Shown here: in pieces, positions 8,832 through 17,174 of the stretch
Numbering within the stretch: the first letter of the stretch is position 1
Layout of the letters: every line of letters begins with the position of its first letter
Source of the DNA: Nevskia sp.
GTDB lineage: Bacteria > Pseudomonadota > Gammaproteobacteria > Nevskiales > Nevskiaceae
Direction: 5' to 3'
Assembly: GCA_031291075.1 (NCBI GenBank)
Contig: JARLJS010000062.1
Span: 1 to 38,734 of the forward strand
DNA: 38,734 nt
The notes under the pieces: generated by a model
What the model was told of the DNA's origin: nothing
What the model saw: the letters and a program-made list of their open reading frames with translations, nothing else
Database searches by the model: none
Made by a program: the position numbers and the translations under genes

Positions 8832-9881
8832 ATGTCGGTTTTTTCCCACCCGGAGTATGACGCGCACGAGGAAGTGGCCTTCCGCTACGACCGGGCCAGC
8901 GGCCTCAAGGCCATCATCGCCGTCCACAATACCCGCCTGGGCGACGCCCTCGGCGGCTGCCGCATGTGGCCTTACGCCTCGGACGCGGACGCCCTCACCG
9001 ACGTGCTGCGCCTGTCGCGCGGCATGACCTACAAGGCGGCCCTGGCCGGCCTGCCGCAGGGCGGCGGCAAAAGCGTGATCATCGGCGACCCGCGCCACGA
9101 CAAGACCCCGGCGCTGATCCAGGCCATGGGCCGCTTCGTCGACAGCCTGGGCGGACGCTACATCGTGGCCGAGGACTCTGGCACCAACGTCGAGGACATG
9201 CGCCTGATGGCGGGCCAGACCAGGCACGTCGGCGGCCTGGCCGACGAGAAGTCGCTGGCCGCCGGCCGCAGCGGCGACCCCTCGCCGGCCACCGCCATGG
9301 GCGTGTTCATCGGCATCAAGGCCGCGGTGCACGCCGTGTTCGGCCGCGACGACCTCAAAGGCCTGCGGGTGGCGATCCAGGGCGTCGGCAACGTCGGCGG
9401 ACGCCTGGCCGGGCACCTGGCCGCGGCCGGCGCCGAGCTGTGGGTGACCGACCTGCACCAGCCGGCGGTGGAGCGTTGCGTGCGCGAGTTCGGCGCCCAC
9501 GCCGTGCCGATGGAACAGGTGCACGCCCTCGACGTCGACGTGTTCGCCCCCTGCGCCATGGGCGCTGTGCTCAACGACAAGACCATCCCCCAGCTCAAGG
9601 CCCGCATCGTCGCCGGCGCCGCCAACAACCAGCTGGCCAGGCCCAAGCACGACTACGCCCTGCTGGAGCGCAATATCCTGTACGCCCCGGACTACGTCAT
9701 CAACGCCGGCGGCATCATCGACATCTTTTACGAAGGCCCCGCCTACGACGAGGCCACCGTGCAGCAGCACCTGCTGCGCATCGGCGACACCCTGGGCCGC
9801 ATCTTCGAGCACTCCGCCCGCGAGAACCGCCCCACCGGCGAGATCGCCGACCGCATGGCGGAGGCGGTTTTCCGCAGTTAG
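8832..9881 (+). CDS. ldh: Leucine dehydrogenase (Glu/Leu/Phe/Val dehydrogenase family)
   Basis: A 349-residue NAD-dependent amino-acid dehydrogenase that oxidatively deaminates leucine and other branched-chain amino acids to 2-oxo acids. ATG 8832 is chosen over an upstream GTG because AAGGAG lies 5 bases before it and the protein then begins [15 protein letters not shown], as in the family. Motifs: substrate-binding GGCRMWPY, the catalytic Lys in PQGGGKSVI, the catalytic Asp in AEDSGT, and the Rossmann dinucleotide loop [13 protein letters not shown]. The length (~350) and the NAAGG-like tail [13 protein letters not shown] fit leucine dehydrogenase better than glutamate dehydrogenase. Phenylalanine or valine dehydrogenase cannot be excluded from sequence alone. 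It is transcribed alone; a REP cluster follows it. It probably feeds branched-chain amino-acid degradation. Confidence 0.88.
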   Translation: MSVFSHPEYDAHEEVAFRYDRASGLKAIIAVHNTRLGDALGGCRMWPYASDADALTDVLRLSRGMTYKAALAGLPQGGGKSVIIGDPRHDKTPALIQAMGRFVDSLGGRYIVAEDSGTNVEDMRLMAGQTRHVGGLADEKSLAAGRSGDPSPATAMGVFIGIKAAVHAVFGRDDLKGLRVAIQGVGNVGGRLAGHLAAAGAELWVTDLHQPAVERCVREFGAHAVPMEQVHALDVDVFAPCAMGAVLNDKTIPQLKARIVAGAANNQLARPKHDYALLERNILYAPDYVINAGGIIDIFYEGPAYDEATVQQHLLRIGDTLGRIFEHSARENRPTGEIADRMAEAVFRS

Positions 9882-9914
9882 CGTGGTGTCCCGCAAATGC
9901 ATCGGCACAAAATC

Positions 9915-10045
9915 GGTATCCCTCTCCCTTTGGGAGAGGGGTAGGGGTGAGGGCGGCGCGGCGGGAAGAATTTGACCATGGTTGATGCGGAGCGCCCTCA
10001 CCCGCGCCTCACGGCGCGGCCTCTCCCAGGGGGAGAGGCGAGATG
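9915..10045. repeat. GTAG-type REP/BIME palindromic cluster
   Basis: The arms CCCTCTCCC (9920-9928) and GGGAGAGGG (9932-9940) form a perfect hairpin and are followed by GTAGGGG. A second, inverted set (GCCCTCACCC ... CCTCTCCCAGGGGGAGAGG) lies at 9990-10040, so GGGGTGAGGGC at about 9943 can also pair with GCCCTCACCC. This is the layout of paired REP sequences. Related elements occur at 17126-17159 and 19217-19271. Confidence 0.8.
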
Positions 10046-10075
10046 AATGTGAATTAATGGGGATATCACAGCCAG

Positions 10076-10588
10076 ATGCCTACGCCCGAAGTCACCGACA
10101 GCGCCCTGCAGCCGCTCGCCCATGCCGTCGGTGCGCGCCTGCTCGCCCGCCGCGAATGGCTGGCCACCGCGGAGTCCTGCACCGGCGGCCTGATCGCCAA
10201 GCTGCTGACCGACATCCCGGGCAGCTCCACCTGGTTCGAGCGCGGCCTGGTGAGCTACTCCAACCGCGCCAAGGAAGACCTGCTCGAGGTGCCGGCCGAG
10301 ACCCTGCAGCGTGCCGGTGCGGTCAGCGCCGAAACGGTGCAGGCGATGGTGCAGGGCCTGCTGCGCCGGGCGCCGGTGCAGTGGGCGCTGGGGGTGAGCG
10401 GCGTCGCCGGGCCCGACGGCGGCACCCCCGCCAAGCCGGTGGGGACGGTGTGGATCGCCTGGGGCGGGACGGCGGCGGCGGTGTCGGCCAGCCGCTTCCT
10501 GTTCGACGGGGATCGCGATGCGGTGCGGCGGCAGTCGGCGCGGGTGGCGCTGGAGGGGCTGCTGGCGCTGATCGAGGCGGGTGTGTAG
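10076..10588 (+). CDS. pncC: Nicotinamide-nucleotide amidase (CinA C-terminal family)
   Basis: A 170-residue stand-alone CinA C-terminal domain, the size of E. coli PncC/YgaD. These enzymes deamidate nicotinamide mononucleotide to nicotinic acid mononucleotide in the pyridine nucleotide (NAD) salvage cycle, in the cytoplasm. Diagnostic motifs are TAESCTGGLIAKLLTDIPGS near residue 30, VSYSNRAKEDLLEV near 60, and GVSGVAGPDGGTPAKPVGTV near 105. The N-terminal MoCF-like domain of long CinA proteins is absent. The Shine-Dalgarno is weak (GGGG about 13 bases before ATG). The gene lies between a REP cluster and a convergent gene, so it is probably monocistronic. Confidence 0.92.
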   Translation: MPTPEVTDSALQPLAHAVGARLLARREWLATAESCTGGLIAKLLTDIPGSSTWFERGLVSYSNRAKEDLLEVPAETLQRAGAVSAETVQAMVQGLLRRAPVQWALGVSGVAGPDGGTPAKPVGTVWIAWGGTAAAVSASRFLFDGDRDAVRRQSARVALEGLLALIEAGV

Positions 10589-10629
10589 CTGGGGCCGGCC
10601 AGCAGCAGTCGTCCGTCACCCTGTCCCGA

Positions 10630-11352
10630 TCATCCCGCCCTTCTTCTGCGGCAGAGTCGCAGGTTCGTGCGAGCTGCCTTAACGACCGCAATATAGTTCT
10701 CGCCGTCGGCCGGCGGGTAATCCGAAAGTATTTGTTCGTCAGTACGCGCCGCGTCGGTAGCATAGGGTTCAAGGGTGCGCAGGCAGTCGTCGAACAAGGC
10801 CAGCTTGTATTGCGTAATGGCGGCGTCGTTGCTGATGCGTCCAAACTCGATCCAGTCAAGCGTGCGTGAGCAGTCCTTGAGCAGCGGGGCAAGCGTAGCG
10901 AGCGCTGAGGCGTACGACTTTGTATCGTATAAGTGCTTGAATTTGTTGCGTGTGCTGCGCCGCGCCGTGTCCCCGCATCCCTCGGCCGGCTTGAAATACA
11001 TTCCCTCGAATCGTGCTCGCTGCCCGCAAAATTGCCGGCAAGACTCGACTCCGTTGCTGTTGACCTCTATACCTTGGGAATCGACGGAAAAATACACCAC
11101 GCAAGCTTCGGACTGATCGTCGGCCGGCAGCTTGCTCTCCCCGCCCACGATCTTTCCATCCAGCATGCAGGCGTGCCCATTGGCGCCGATGGCTTCGATC
11201 GAAAATGCGGCCCCGTCACCCGAGCCGGAAATCGTGAGATGGCCCCAGCCCTCCTCTGTGATGTATTCCCCTGGCAGGGGCGCAGATACGGCTGACGCAC
11301 CGCACATTTGCGATGTGAGAAATAAGGCTAGGAGACTGCGCCCAGCTTTCAC
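10630..11352 (-). CDS. Secreted cysteine-rich protein of unknown function
   Basis: A 240-residue protein from GTG 11352. This start is preferred to the longer ATG/GTG options because it places a signal peptide at the N-terminus (VKAGRSLLALFLTSQMCGASAVSA). The mature part starts with a beta-rich region (GEYITEEGWGHLTISGSG, then GANGHACMLDGKI) with several Cys (HACML, EACVV, ESCRQFCGQRA, AEGCGD) that suggest disulphides in the periplasm. The C-terminal half is helical and resembles repeat-type helices (TKSYASALATLAPLLKDC). I do not recognise a named family; the N-terminal pattern GANGHxC ... CRxFCGxRAxFEGxY looks like a conserved domain of secreted proteins. The gene is visibly poorer in GC than its neighbours, which suggests recent acquisition. 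It is divergent from the glutamate dehydrogenase gene. Confidence 0.65.
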   Translation of the reverse strand: MKAGRSLLALFLTSQMCGASAVSAPLPGEYITEEGWGHLTISGSGDGAAFSIEAIGANGHACMLDGKIVGGESKLPADDQSEACVVYFSVDSQGIEVNSNGVESCRQFCGQRARFEGMYFKPAEGCGDTARRSTRNKFKHLYDTKSYASALATLAPLLKDCSRTLDWIEFGRISNDAAITQYKLALFDDCLRTLEPYATDAARTDEQILSDYPPADGENYIAVVKAARTNLRLCRRRRAG

Positions 11353-11530
11353 AGTGGGAATTGCCTGGATTGAAGTCAGGTTGTGAGTTTGTTGCCGCCG
11401 GCTCGAAAGCGTCCGAACCCCCTTGCGGAAACCGGCAGCCTGAACCACTCCTCCATGGCCAGTGACGGAGGCGCAGATAAGAGGATTATAGCGCTCCCGG
11501 CCGCCGCCTCGGCTGGCATACTCGGCCGCT

Positions 11531-14500
11531 ATGAACGATTCGCTGGAGCAGCACATGGACGTCCCGGAAATCCGCTCCGGCGCGGACAACGGCCCCGCCG
11601 TCGAGCCCCTGATCGAGCATCTGGACGCGCTGGCGCAGGCCCAGGCCGGCGGCGCGGACCTTGCCCAGTTCCGCGGCTTCCTGCGCCGCTACTTCGAGAT
11701 GGCCGCGCTGGACACGCTCAAGCTGCGCAGCCCGCAGGAATTGCTGCAGATCGCGCAGGGCCACTGGGACTTCGCGCGCGTGCGCCGGGCCGGCGTGCCG
11801 CTGGTGCGGGTGCTGCCGCCGCAGCACGAGGACGAGGCGCGGGCGCCGCTGGCGGTGGTGGAAACCTGCGTCGAGGACCAGCCGTTCCTGGTCGATACCA
11901 TCGCCATGGCGGTGCGCGCCGCCGGCGCCGCGGTGGACTGGACCGTGCACCCGGTGCTGCGGCTGCAGCGGGACGCGGCCGGCGCCGTGACCGGGGTGGC
12001 CGAGGCGGGAGATGGGCCGACCGAGTCGCTCATCCACCTGGAGTTCGAGCCGCTGGCCAAGGCCACGGCCTACGCCGCGCTGGAGCAGGCCATCCGCACC
12101 GTGCTGGGCGACCTGCGCCAGGTGGTGGACGACTATCCCGCCACGCTGGAGCGGGTGCGCAAGCTGGTGGAGGAGCTGAAGACGGTGCCGCCGGGCGGCG
12201 ACGCCGCCGAGTTCGCCGAGGCGCGTGAATTCCTCGGCTACCTGGACCAACACCATTTCACCTTCCTCGGCAAGCTGGAGAGCCGTGCCGAGCCGGGTGC
12301 GGATGGCCGGCCGCGCTTCCGCATCGACCCGGCCAGCGGCCTGGGCCTGCTGCGCGCGGGTGGCCGCTGGGCCTCGGAGGACCTGATCGCGCCGGAGGCG
12401 GAGCTGAACAAGTACTCCGAATCGCCGCGCCTGGTGGTGGTGACCAAGGCCAACCTGCGCTCGCCGGTGCACCGCGACGGCCTGATGGACGTGGTGTCGG
12501 TGAAGCGCTACCACGCCGACGGCAGCGTGGCCGGCACGGTGCGCTTCTTCGGCCTGTTCTCGTCCGAGGTGTACATCGACCGGCCGCGCCACATCCCGCT
12601 GATCCGGCGCAAGGCCGACCACGTGCTGCAGCGCTCGCGCCTGCAGCCGGGCAGCCATTCCTACAAGAACCTGCGCGACATCCTGCACGGCCTGCCGCGC
12701 GACGAACTGTTCCAGACCAGCGAGGAGCAGCTCTACCACCTGTGCATGGGCATCCGCGCCCTGCGCGACCGCCAGCAGCTGCGCCTGTTCATGCGGCGCG
12801 ACCGCTACGGCCGCTTCTACTCGTTCCTGGTCTACGTGCCGCGCGAGCGCTATTCGCGCGAGCTGCGCGACAAGATCGGCGCCGCGCTGATGGAGCTCTG
12901 CGGCGGGCTCTCGCTCGACCGCGAGATCGACTTCCTGCGTGGCGGCCTGACCCGCCTGCACTGTGTGGTGCGCACCCCGCCCGGCACCACCATCGGGCCG
13001 GACGCGGCCGAGGTGGAGGCGCGGCTGATCGCGGCCACCCGCAGCTGGCGCGACCGCCTGCGCGAGCTGCTGCTGCGTGAGCGGCTCGGCCCGGCGCGGT
13101 TCAGCGACGCCTTTCCGCTGTCCTACGCCGAGTCGGTGGCGCCGGAGGAGGCGGCCGCCGACGTCGCCTGCCTGGCGCAGCTGTCGCCTTCGCACACGGT
13201 GCTGGCGCGGCTCACCGTGACCACGCCGGAGTCCGGCCTGCCACGCGCCAGCGGCCTCAAGCTGTACGCCTGGCATACGCCGGTGCCGCTGTCCGACGTG
13301 CTGCCCACGCTGGAGAACTTCGGCCTGCGCGTGATCCGCCAGGAGCCGGCCGAGATCACGCCGAAGGATTCGCCCAGCCTGTGGGTGCAGGAGTTCGAGG
13401 TGCAGCACCCGGGCTGCGAGCTGGCGCCGGAGGCGCAGCGGCGCTTCTTCGAGTCCGGCTTCCTGCAGGTCTGGCGCGGCGAGGTGGAGAACGACGGCCT
13501 CAACCGGCTGGTGCTCGGCGCCGGCCTGGACGTGCGCCAGGTGACGCTGCTGCGCGCGGTGTGCAAGTACCTGATCCAGACCGGCCTGCCGTTCAGCCAG
13601 CCCTACATGGAGGCGCTGCTGGCCGAGCACGCCGATATCGCGCGCCTGCTGGTGGCGCTGTTCGAGACCCGCTTCGCCCTCAGGATGACGGAGGACGCCC
13701 GCCGCGGCGAGACGATGAAGTTCGGCCAGGCGCTGGACCACGCGCTCGACCAGGTGGCGAGCCTGGACGGCGACCGCGTGCTGCGCGCCTTCCTCGGCGT
13801 GATCCGCGCCATGCTGCGCACCAACTACTTCCAGCGCACGGCGGAAGGGCAGCCCAAGCACTACGTCAGCTTCAAGCTCGACCCGGCCCGGGTGCCGGAG
13901 CTGCCGCTGCCGCGGCCGATGTTCGAGATCTGGGTCTACGCGCCGGAGGTGGAGGGCATCCACGTGCGCGGCGGCAGGGTGGCGCGCGGCGGCCTGCGCT
14001 GGTCCGACCGGCGGCAGGACTTCCGCACCGAGATCCTGGGCCTGATGAAGGCGCAGATGGTGAAGAACACGGTGATCGTGCCGGTGGGCGCCAAGGGCGG
14101 CTTCGTGGTGAAGAAGCCGGTCGACCCGGCCAACCGCGAGGCCTGGCTCAGCCAGGGCATCGCCTGCTACAAGACCTTCCTGCGCGGCCTGCTCGACATC
14201 ACCGACAACCGCGTCGGCGACGCGGTGGTGCCGCCGCCGGACGTGCTGCGCCAGGACGAGGACGATCCCTACCTGGTGGTGGCGGCGGACAAGGGCACCG
14301 CCACCTTCTCCGACATCGCCAACAGCATCGCCGCCGAGTACGGCTTCTGGCTGGGTGACGCCTTCGCCTCCGGCGGCTCGGCCGGCTACGACCACAAGAA
14401 GATGGGCATCACCGCGCGCGGCGCCTGGGAGAGCGTCAAGCGCCACTTCCGCGAGCTGGGCCGCGACATCCAGGCGGAGCCCTTCACCGTGGCCGGCATC

Positions 14501-16375
14501 GGCGACATGAGCGGCGACGTGTTCGGCAACGGCATGCTGCTGTCGCGCCAGCTCAGGCTGCTGGCGGCCTTCGACCACCGCCACATCTTCATCGACCCCG
14601 ATCCCGACCCGGCCACCAGCTTCGCCGAGCGTGAGCGCCTGTTCCGCCTGCCGCGCTCGTCCTGGGCCGACTACGACGCCGCGCTGCTGTCCAAGGGCGG
14701 CGCCATTTACCCGCGCGGCGCCAAGCTGATCAAGCTGAGCGAGGAGGCGCGCCGCGCGCTCGCCATCGACGCGGCGGCGCTGCCCCCCAACGAGCTGCTG
14801 CGCGCCATCCTCAAGGCGCCGGTGGACCTGCTGTGGAACGGCGGCATCGGCACCTACGTCAAGGCCGCTGCGCAGAGTCACCTGGACGTGGGCGACCGCG
14901 CCAACGACGCCATCCGCGTCAACGGCCGCGAGCTGCGCTGCAAGGTGCTGGGCGAGGGCGGCAACCTCGGCTGCACCCAGCTCGGCCGCATCGAGTACGC
15001 CCTGGCCGGCGGCCGCCTCAACACCGACGCCATCGACAACGCCGGCGGCGTGCACACCTCCGACCGCGAGGTGAACATCAAGATCCCGCTCAACCAGCTG
15101 ATGGCGGCCGGTAAGCTGTCACGCGAGGAGCGCGACCCGCTGCTCGCCGCCTGCACGCCGGAGATCGCGCACTTCGTGCTGTACGACAACTACGTGCAGA
15201 GCGCGGCCATCAGCCTGCTGGAGCGCAACTCGGCGCAACGCCTGGACGACTACGCCGAACTGATGCGGCTGCTGGAGCGCGGCGGCCTGCTCAACCGCGC
15301 CATCGAGTTCCTGCCCGACGAGGACACGCTGAAGGAGCGGCGCACCCGCAACCTCGGCCTGACCCGGCCGGAGCTGGCGGTGCTGATCGCCTACAGCAAG
15401 ATCTCGCTGAACCAGGCCGTGCTCGAGTCCGAGGTGCCGGACGACCCCTTCTTCGTGCGCGACCTGCTCGCCAACTTTCCGCATTCGCTGGTGCAGCGCT
15501 ACCCGGAGGCCTATGCCGGCCACCGCCTGAAGCGCGAGATCGTCGCCACCATCCTGTCCAATGCCCTGGTCAACCGCATGGGCGCCGGTTTCGCCCAGCT
15601 GTGGGCGGAGGACCACGGCCTGATGCCGGCCGAGGTGCTGAAGGCCTACGCCACCGCCCACCAGATCTACGGCGGCGACCGCTACTGGCAGGCGATCGAG
15701 GCGCTCGACAACCGCATTCCCGCGCACCTGCAATACCGCCTGATGGGCTACGCCATCGGCCTGCTCAAGCACGCCACCGGCTGGTTCACCAGCACGCGCT
15801 TCGCGCAGCTGCCGGTGCAGGCGGCGGTCGACCGCTTCGGCGGGCCGCTGGCCGAGCTCGAGGGCAGGCTGCCCGAGCTGCTGCCGCCGGCCTACCGCGA
15901 GGACTGGGACCACACCGCCGCCAGCCTGGCCAAGGAGGGCGTACCGGAGGAGCTGGCCCGTCGCCTGGCCAACACCCGCGCGCTCGGCAGCGCGCTCGAC
16001 ATCGCCGAACTGGCGGAATCCGCCCGCGTGCCGCTGGCCGAAGCGGCCGCGGTCTACTACCTGTGCGGCGAGCGCTTCCGCATGCTGTGGCTGTACGCGG
16101 CGATCAACCAGATGCCGATCCAGGGCAAGTGGCAGTCGCTGGCGCGCGTCAACCTGCGCGACGACGCCTACCGCATCCATCGCCAGCTCGCCGGCCGCGT
16201 GCTGGCGCAGCCCGGCGCCGGCGCCCAGGCCCGCTTCGATAGCTGGGTCAAGGCCAACGAGCGCCACGTGCGTTTCTCCTCCGAGCGCCTGGCCGAGCTG
16301 CAGGCCGCCGGCAGCCGCGACTTCGCCAGCCTGGCGGTGGCGGTGCGGGAGGTGAGGAAGCTGCGGCGGTTGTAG
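11531..16375 (+). CDS. gdhB: NAD-specific glutamate dehydrogenase, large (~180 kDa) type
   Basis: A 1614-residue enzyme that oxidises glutamate to 2-oxoglutarate and ammonia with NAD, acting catabolically in the cytoplasm. The length matches the L-GDH-180 family (about 1600 residues) of Pseudomonas and Streptomyces. The N-terminal ~700 residues are the regulatory/ACT-like region (for example VEDQPFLVDTIAMAVRAAG). The catalytic core is visible: GGLRWSDRRQDFRTEILGL, the catalytic-type Lys855 in PVGAKGGFVVKK, the dinucleotide-binding region GIGDMSGDVFGNGMLLS from residue 989, then LLWNGGIGTYVKA and LGEGGNLGCTQLGR. The C-terminal ~450 residues are the helical tail domain. The start at ATG 11531 has only a weak ribosome binding site. 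The 3' end (16297-16375) is duplicated behind the RAYT element. Confidence 0.95.
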   Translation: MNDSLEQHMDVPEIRSGADNGPAVEPLIEHLDALAQAQAGGADLAQFRGFLRRYFEMAALDTLKLRSPQELLQIAQGHWDFARVRRAGVPLVRVLPPQHEDEARAPLAVVETCVEDQPFLVDTIAMAVRAAGAAVDWTVHPVLRLQRDAAGAVTGVAEAGDGPTESLIHLEFEPLAKATAYAALEQAIRTVLGDLRQVVDDYPATLERVRKLVEELKTVPPGGDAAEFAEAREFLGYLDQHHFTFLGKLESRAEPGADGRPRFRIDPASGLGLLRAGGRWASEDLIAPEAELNKYSESPRLVVVTKANLRSPVHRDGLMDVVSVKRYHADGSVAGTVRFFGLFSSEVYIDRPRHIPLIRRKADHVLQRSRLQPGSHSYKNLRDILHGLPRDELFQTSEEQLYHLCMGIRALRDRQQLRLFMRRDRYGRFYSFLVYVPRERYSRELRDKIGAALMELCGGLSLDREIDFLRGGLTRLHCVVRTPPGTTIGPDAAEVEARLIAATRSWRDRLRELLLRERLGPARFSDAFPLSYAESVAPEEAAADVACLAQLSPSHTVLARLTVTTPESGLPRASGLKLYAWHTPVPLSDVLPTLENFGLRVIRQEPAEITPKDSPSLWVQEFEVQHPGCELAPEAQRRFFESGFLQVWRGEVENDGLNRLVLGAGLDVRQVTLLRAVCKYLIQTGLPFSQPYMEALLAEHADIARLLVALFETRFALRMTEDARRGETMKFGQALDHALDQVASLDGDRVLRAFLGVIRAMLRTNYFQRTAEGQPKHYVSFKLDPARVPELPLPRPMFEIWVYAPEVEGIHVRGGRVARGGLRWSDRRQDFRTEILGLMKAQMVKNTVIVPVGAKGGFVVKKPVDPANREAWLSQGIACYKTFLRGLLDITDNRVGDAVVPPPDVLRQDEDDPYLVVAADKGTATFSDIANSIAAEYGFWLGDAFASGGSAGYDHKKMGITARGAWESVKRHFRELGRDIQAEPFTVAGIGDMSGDVFGNGMLLSRQLRLLAAFDHRHIFIDPDPDPATSFAERERLFRLPRSSWADYDAALLSKGGAIYPRGAKLIKLSEEARRALAIDAAALPPNELLRAILKAPVDLLWNGGIGTYVKAAAQSHLDVGDRANDAIRVNGRELRCKVLGEGGNLGCTQLGRIEYALAGGRLNTDAIDNAGGVHTSDREVNIKIPLNQLMAAGKLSREERDPLLAACTPEIAHFVLYDNYVQSAAISLLERNSAQRLDDYAELMRLLERGGLLNRAIEFLPDEDTLKERRTRNLGLTRPELAVLIAYSKISLNQAVLESEVPDDPFFVRDLLANFPHSLVQRYPEAYAGHRLKREIVATILSNALVNRMGAGFAQLWAEDHGLMPAEVLKAYATAHQIYGGDRYWQAIEALDNRIPAHLQYRLMGYAIGLLKHATGWFTSTRFAQLPVQAAVDRFGGPLAELEGRLPELLPPAYREDWDHTAASLAKEGVPEELARRLANTRALGSALDIAELAESARVPLAEAAAVYYLCGERFRMLWLYAAINQMPIQGKWQSLARVNLRDDAYRIHRQLAGRVLAQPGAGAQARFDSWVKANERHVRFSSERLAELQAAGSRDFASLAVAVREVRKLRRL
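16297..16375 (+). repeat. 3' end of glutamate dehydrogenase gene, source copy of the 17022-17100 duplicate
   Basis: The final 25 codons plus stop (LQAAGSRDFASLAVAVREVR to the end). They match 17022-17100 over exactly 79 bases with 8 mismatches and no gap, in the same orientation. The two copies bracket the RAYT unit. Confidence 0.9.
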
Positions 16376-16418
16376 GTCGGGCTTGCGCTAGTGGCGAAGG
16401 CCATCATCAAGCAGCTAG

Positions 16419-16444
16419 GTAGGGCGGGTGCAACCCGCCTGTCG
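16419..16444 (+). repeat. Left REP of the RAYT unit
   Basis: GTAG head followed by GGCGGGTGCAACCCGCC, itself a hairpin; the whole 26 bases are the reverse complement of 16992-17017. Confidence 0.9.
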
Positions 16445-16460
16445 AGGATACGATGACGCT

Positions 16461-16988
16461 ATGCCTCGCTATATACGCGCCTTTGTTCCTGGAGGAACCT
16501 TCTTCTTCACTGTGGCGCTGCTCGAACGGAGAAAGAGTCTATTGACTGAGCACATTGATCTACTGCGCCAGTCTTTTGTGGAAGTTCGGAGCGCGAGACC
16601 GTTCCGCGTGGATGCAATTGCGGTGATGCCGGACCACCTTCATTGCCTTTGGACGTTGCCTCCGGGCGATGCGGATTTTTCCATGCGTTGGCATGCGATC
16701 AAAACCGCCTTCTCGCGCGGCATCGAACCGGGTGAGCGGCGTTCGGAACGAAGGTGGAAGAAGAATGAGCGCGGCATCTGGCAACGGCGCTTCTGGGAAC
16801 ATACTATCCGTGACGAGTGCGACTTCGAGCGGCACGCGGACTACATCCACTTCAATCCAGTCAAGCACGGGCATGTGCCGCGAACCGCGGACTGGCCGTT
16901 TTCCAGTTTTCACCGATACGTGGAGCGCGGCATCTATTCACCGGATTGGGGTGCGACAGACGACGTCCGCGCACTCGATCTCGAATGA
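16461..16988 (+). CDS. rayT: REP-associated tyrosine transposase (RAYT, Y1 HUH family)
   Basis: A 175-residue single-domain HUH nuclease related to IS200/IS605 TnpA. Known family members bind and cut REP hairpins at the GTAG head. The metal-binding HUH-type motif is visible as His59-Leu-His61 in AVMPDHLHCLWTLP, and the catalytic tyrosine is Tyr128 in HADYIHFNPVKHG. The typical RAYT block GIWQRRFWEHTIRDECDF lies at 105-122. ATG 16461 is chosen because MPRYIRAFVPGGTFFFTV is the usual N-terminus; a longer in-frame start would run through the left REP. The length is that of an intact RAYT, and no frameshift is seen. Its likely substrate is the flanking 26-base REP; it may or may not act on the different REP family elsewhere in the window. 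Confidence 0.92.
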   Translation: MPRYIRAFVPGGTFFFTVALLERRKSLLTEHIDLLRQSFVEVRSARPFRVDAIAVMPDHLHCLWTLPPGDADFSMRWHAIKTAFSRGIEPGERRSERRWKKNERGIWQRRFWEHTIRDECDFERHADYIHFNPVKHGHVPRTADWPFSSFHRYVERGIYSPDWGATDDVRALDLE

Positions 16989-16991
16989 ACG

Positions 16992-17017
16992 CGACAGGCG
17001 GGTTGCACCCGCCCTAC
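16992..17017 (-). repeat. Right REP of the RAYT unit
   Basis: Perfect 26/26 reverse complement of 16419-16444, starting 3 bases after the RAYT stop codon and ending 4 bases before the displaced glutamate dehydrogenase tail. Confidence 0.9.
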
Positions 17018-17021
17018 TCCG

Positions 17022-17100
17022 GCTGCAGGCCGCCGGCAGCCGCGACTTCGCCAACCTGGCCGTGCCGGTGCGGGAGGTGAGGAAGCCGCGGGGCCTTTAG
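17022..17100 (+). pseudogene. Displaced copy of the glutamate dehydrogenase gene 3' end
   Basis: It encodes LQAAGSRDFANLAVPVREVR and on to a TAG stop. It is the same length (79 bases) as the genuine gene end at 16297-16375 and about 90% identical. Nothing of the gene upstream of this tail is present; the copy starts 4 bases after the right REP. It is not expected to be translated on its own. Confidence 0.88.
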
Positions 17101-17125
17101 CAACTGTGGATTCATACATGTTGTT

Positions 17126-17159
17126 CCCCTCTCCCGCTTGCGGGAGGGTAGGGGAGAGG
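17126..17159. repeat. GTAG-type REP palindrome
   Basis: CTCCCGC-TT-GCGGGAG (17131-17146) sits inside an outer CCCCTCTCCC / GGTAGGGGAGAGG pairing. The 18 bases before and into it (17116-17133) are identical to 19207-19224, so the repeat family includes flanking sequence. It lies 16-49 bases upstream of the oxidoreductase start codon, so it may be transcribed in that leader. Confidence 0.75.
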
Positions 17160-17174
17160 TGCTTTGAGACGAAC

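Larger units (their letters stand above)
16419..17017 (+). mobile_element. RAYT transposase gene framed by inverted REP sequences
   Basis: A 599-base unit bounded by a perfect 26-base inverted repeat, 16419-16444 and 16992-17017. Each end starts with the GTAG tetranucleotide followed by a GC-rich palindrome (GGCGGGTGCAACCCGCC). This is the classic layout of a REP-associated tyrosine transposase locus. It is poorer in GC than the genes beside it, and it sits between two copies of the glutamate dehydrogenase gene tail. Confidence 0.88.

Noticed and set aside
11486-15055. 1189-codon open frame antisense to the glutamate dehydrogenase gene
   Set aside because: Its translation is low-complexity His/Gln/Ala/Arg-rich, typical of the shadow of a GC-rich gene; the plus strand encodes a clear full-length enzyme. 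The same holds for the long antisense frames at 6126-8759, 19714-22380, 22384-24657 and 26134-27753.
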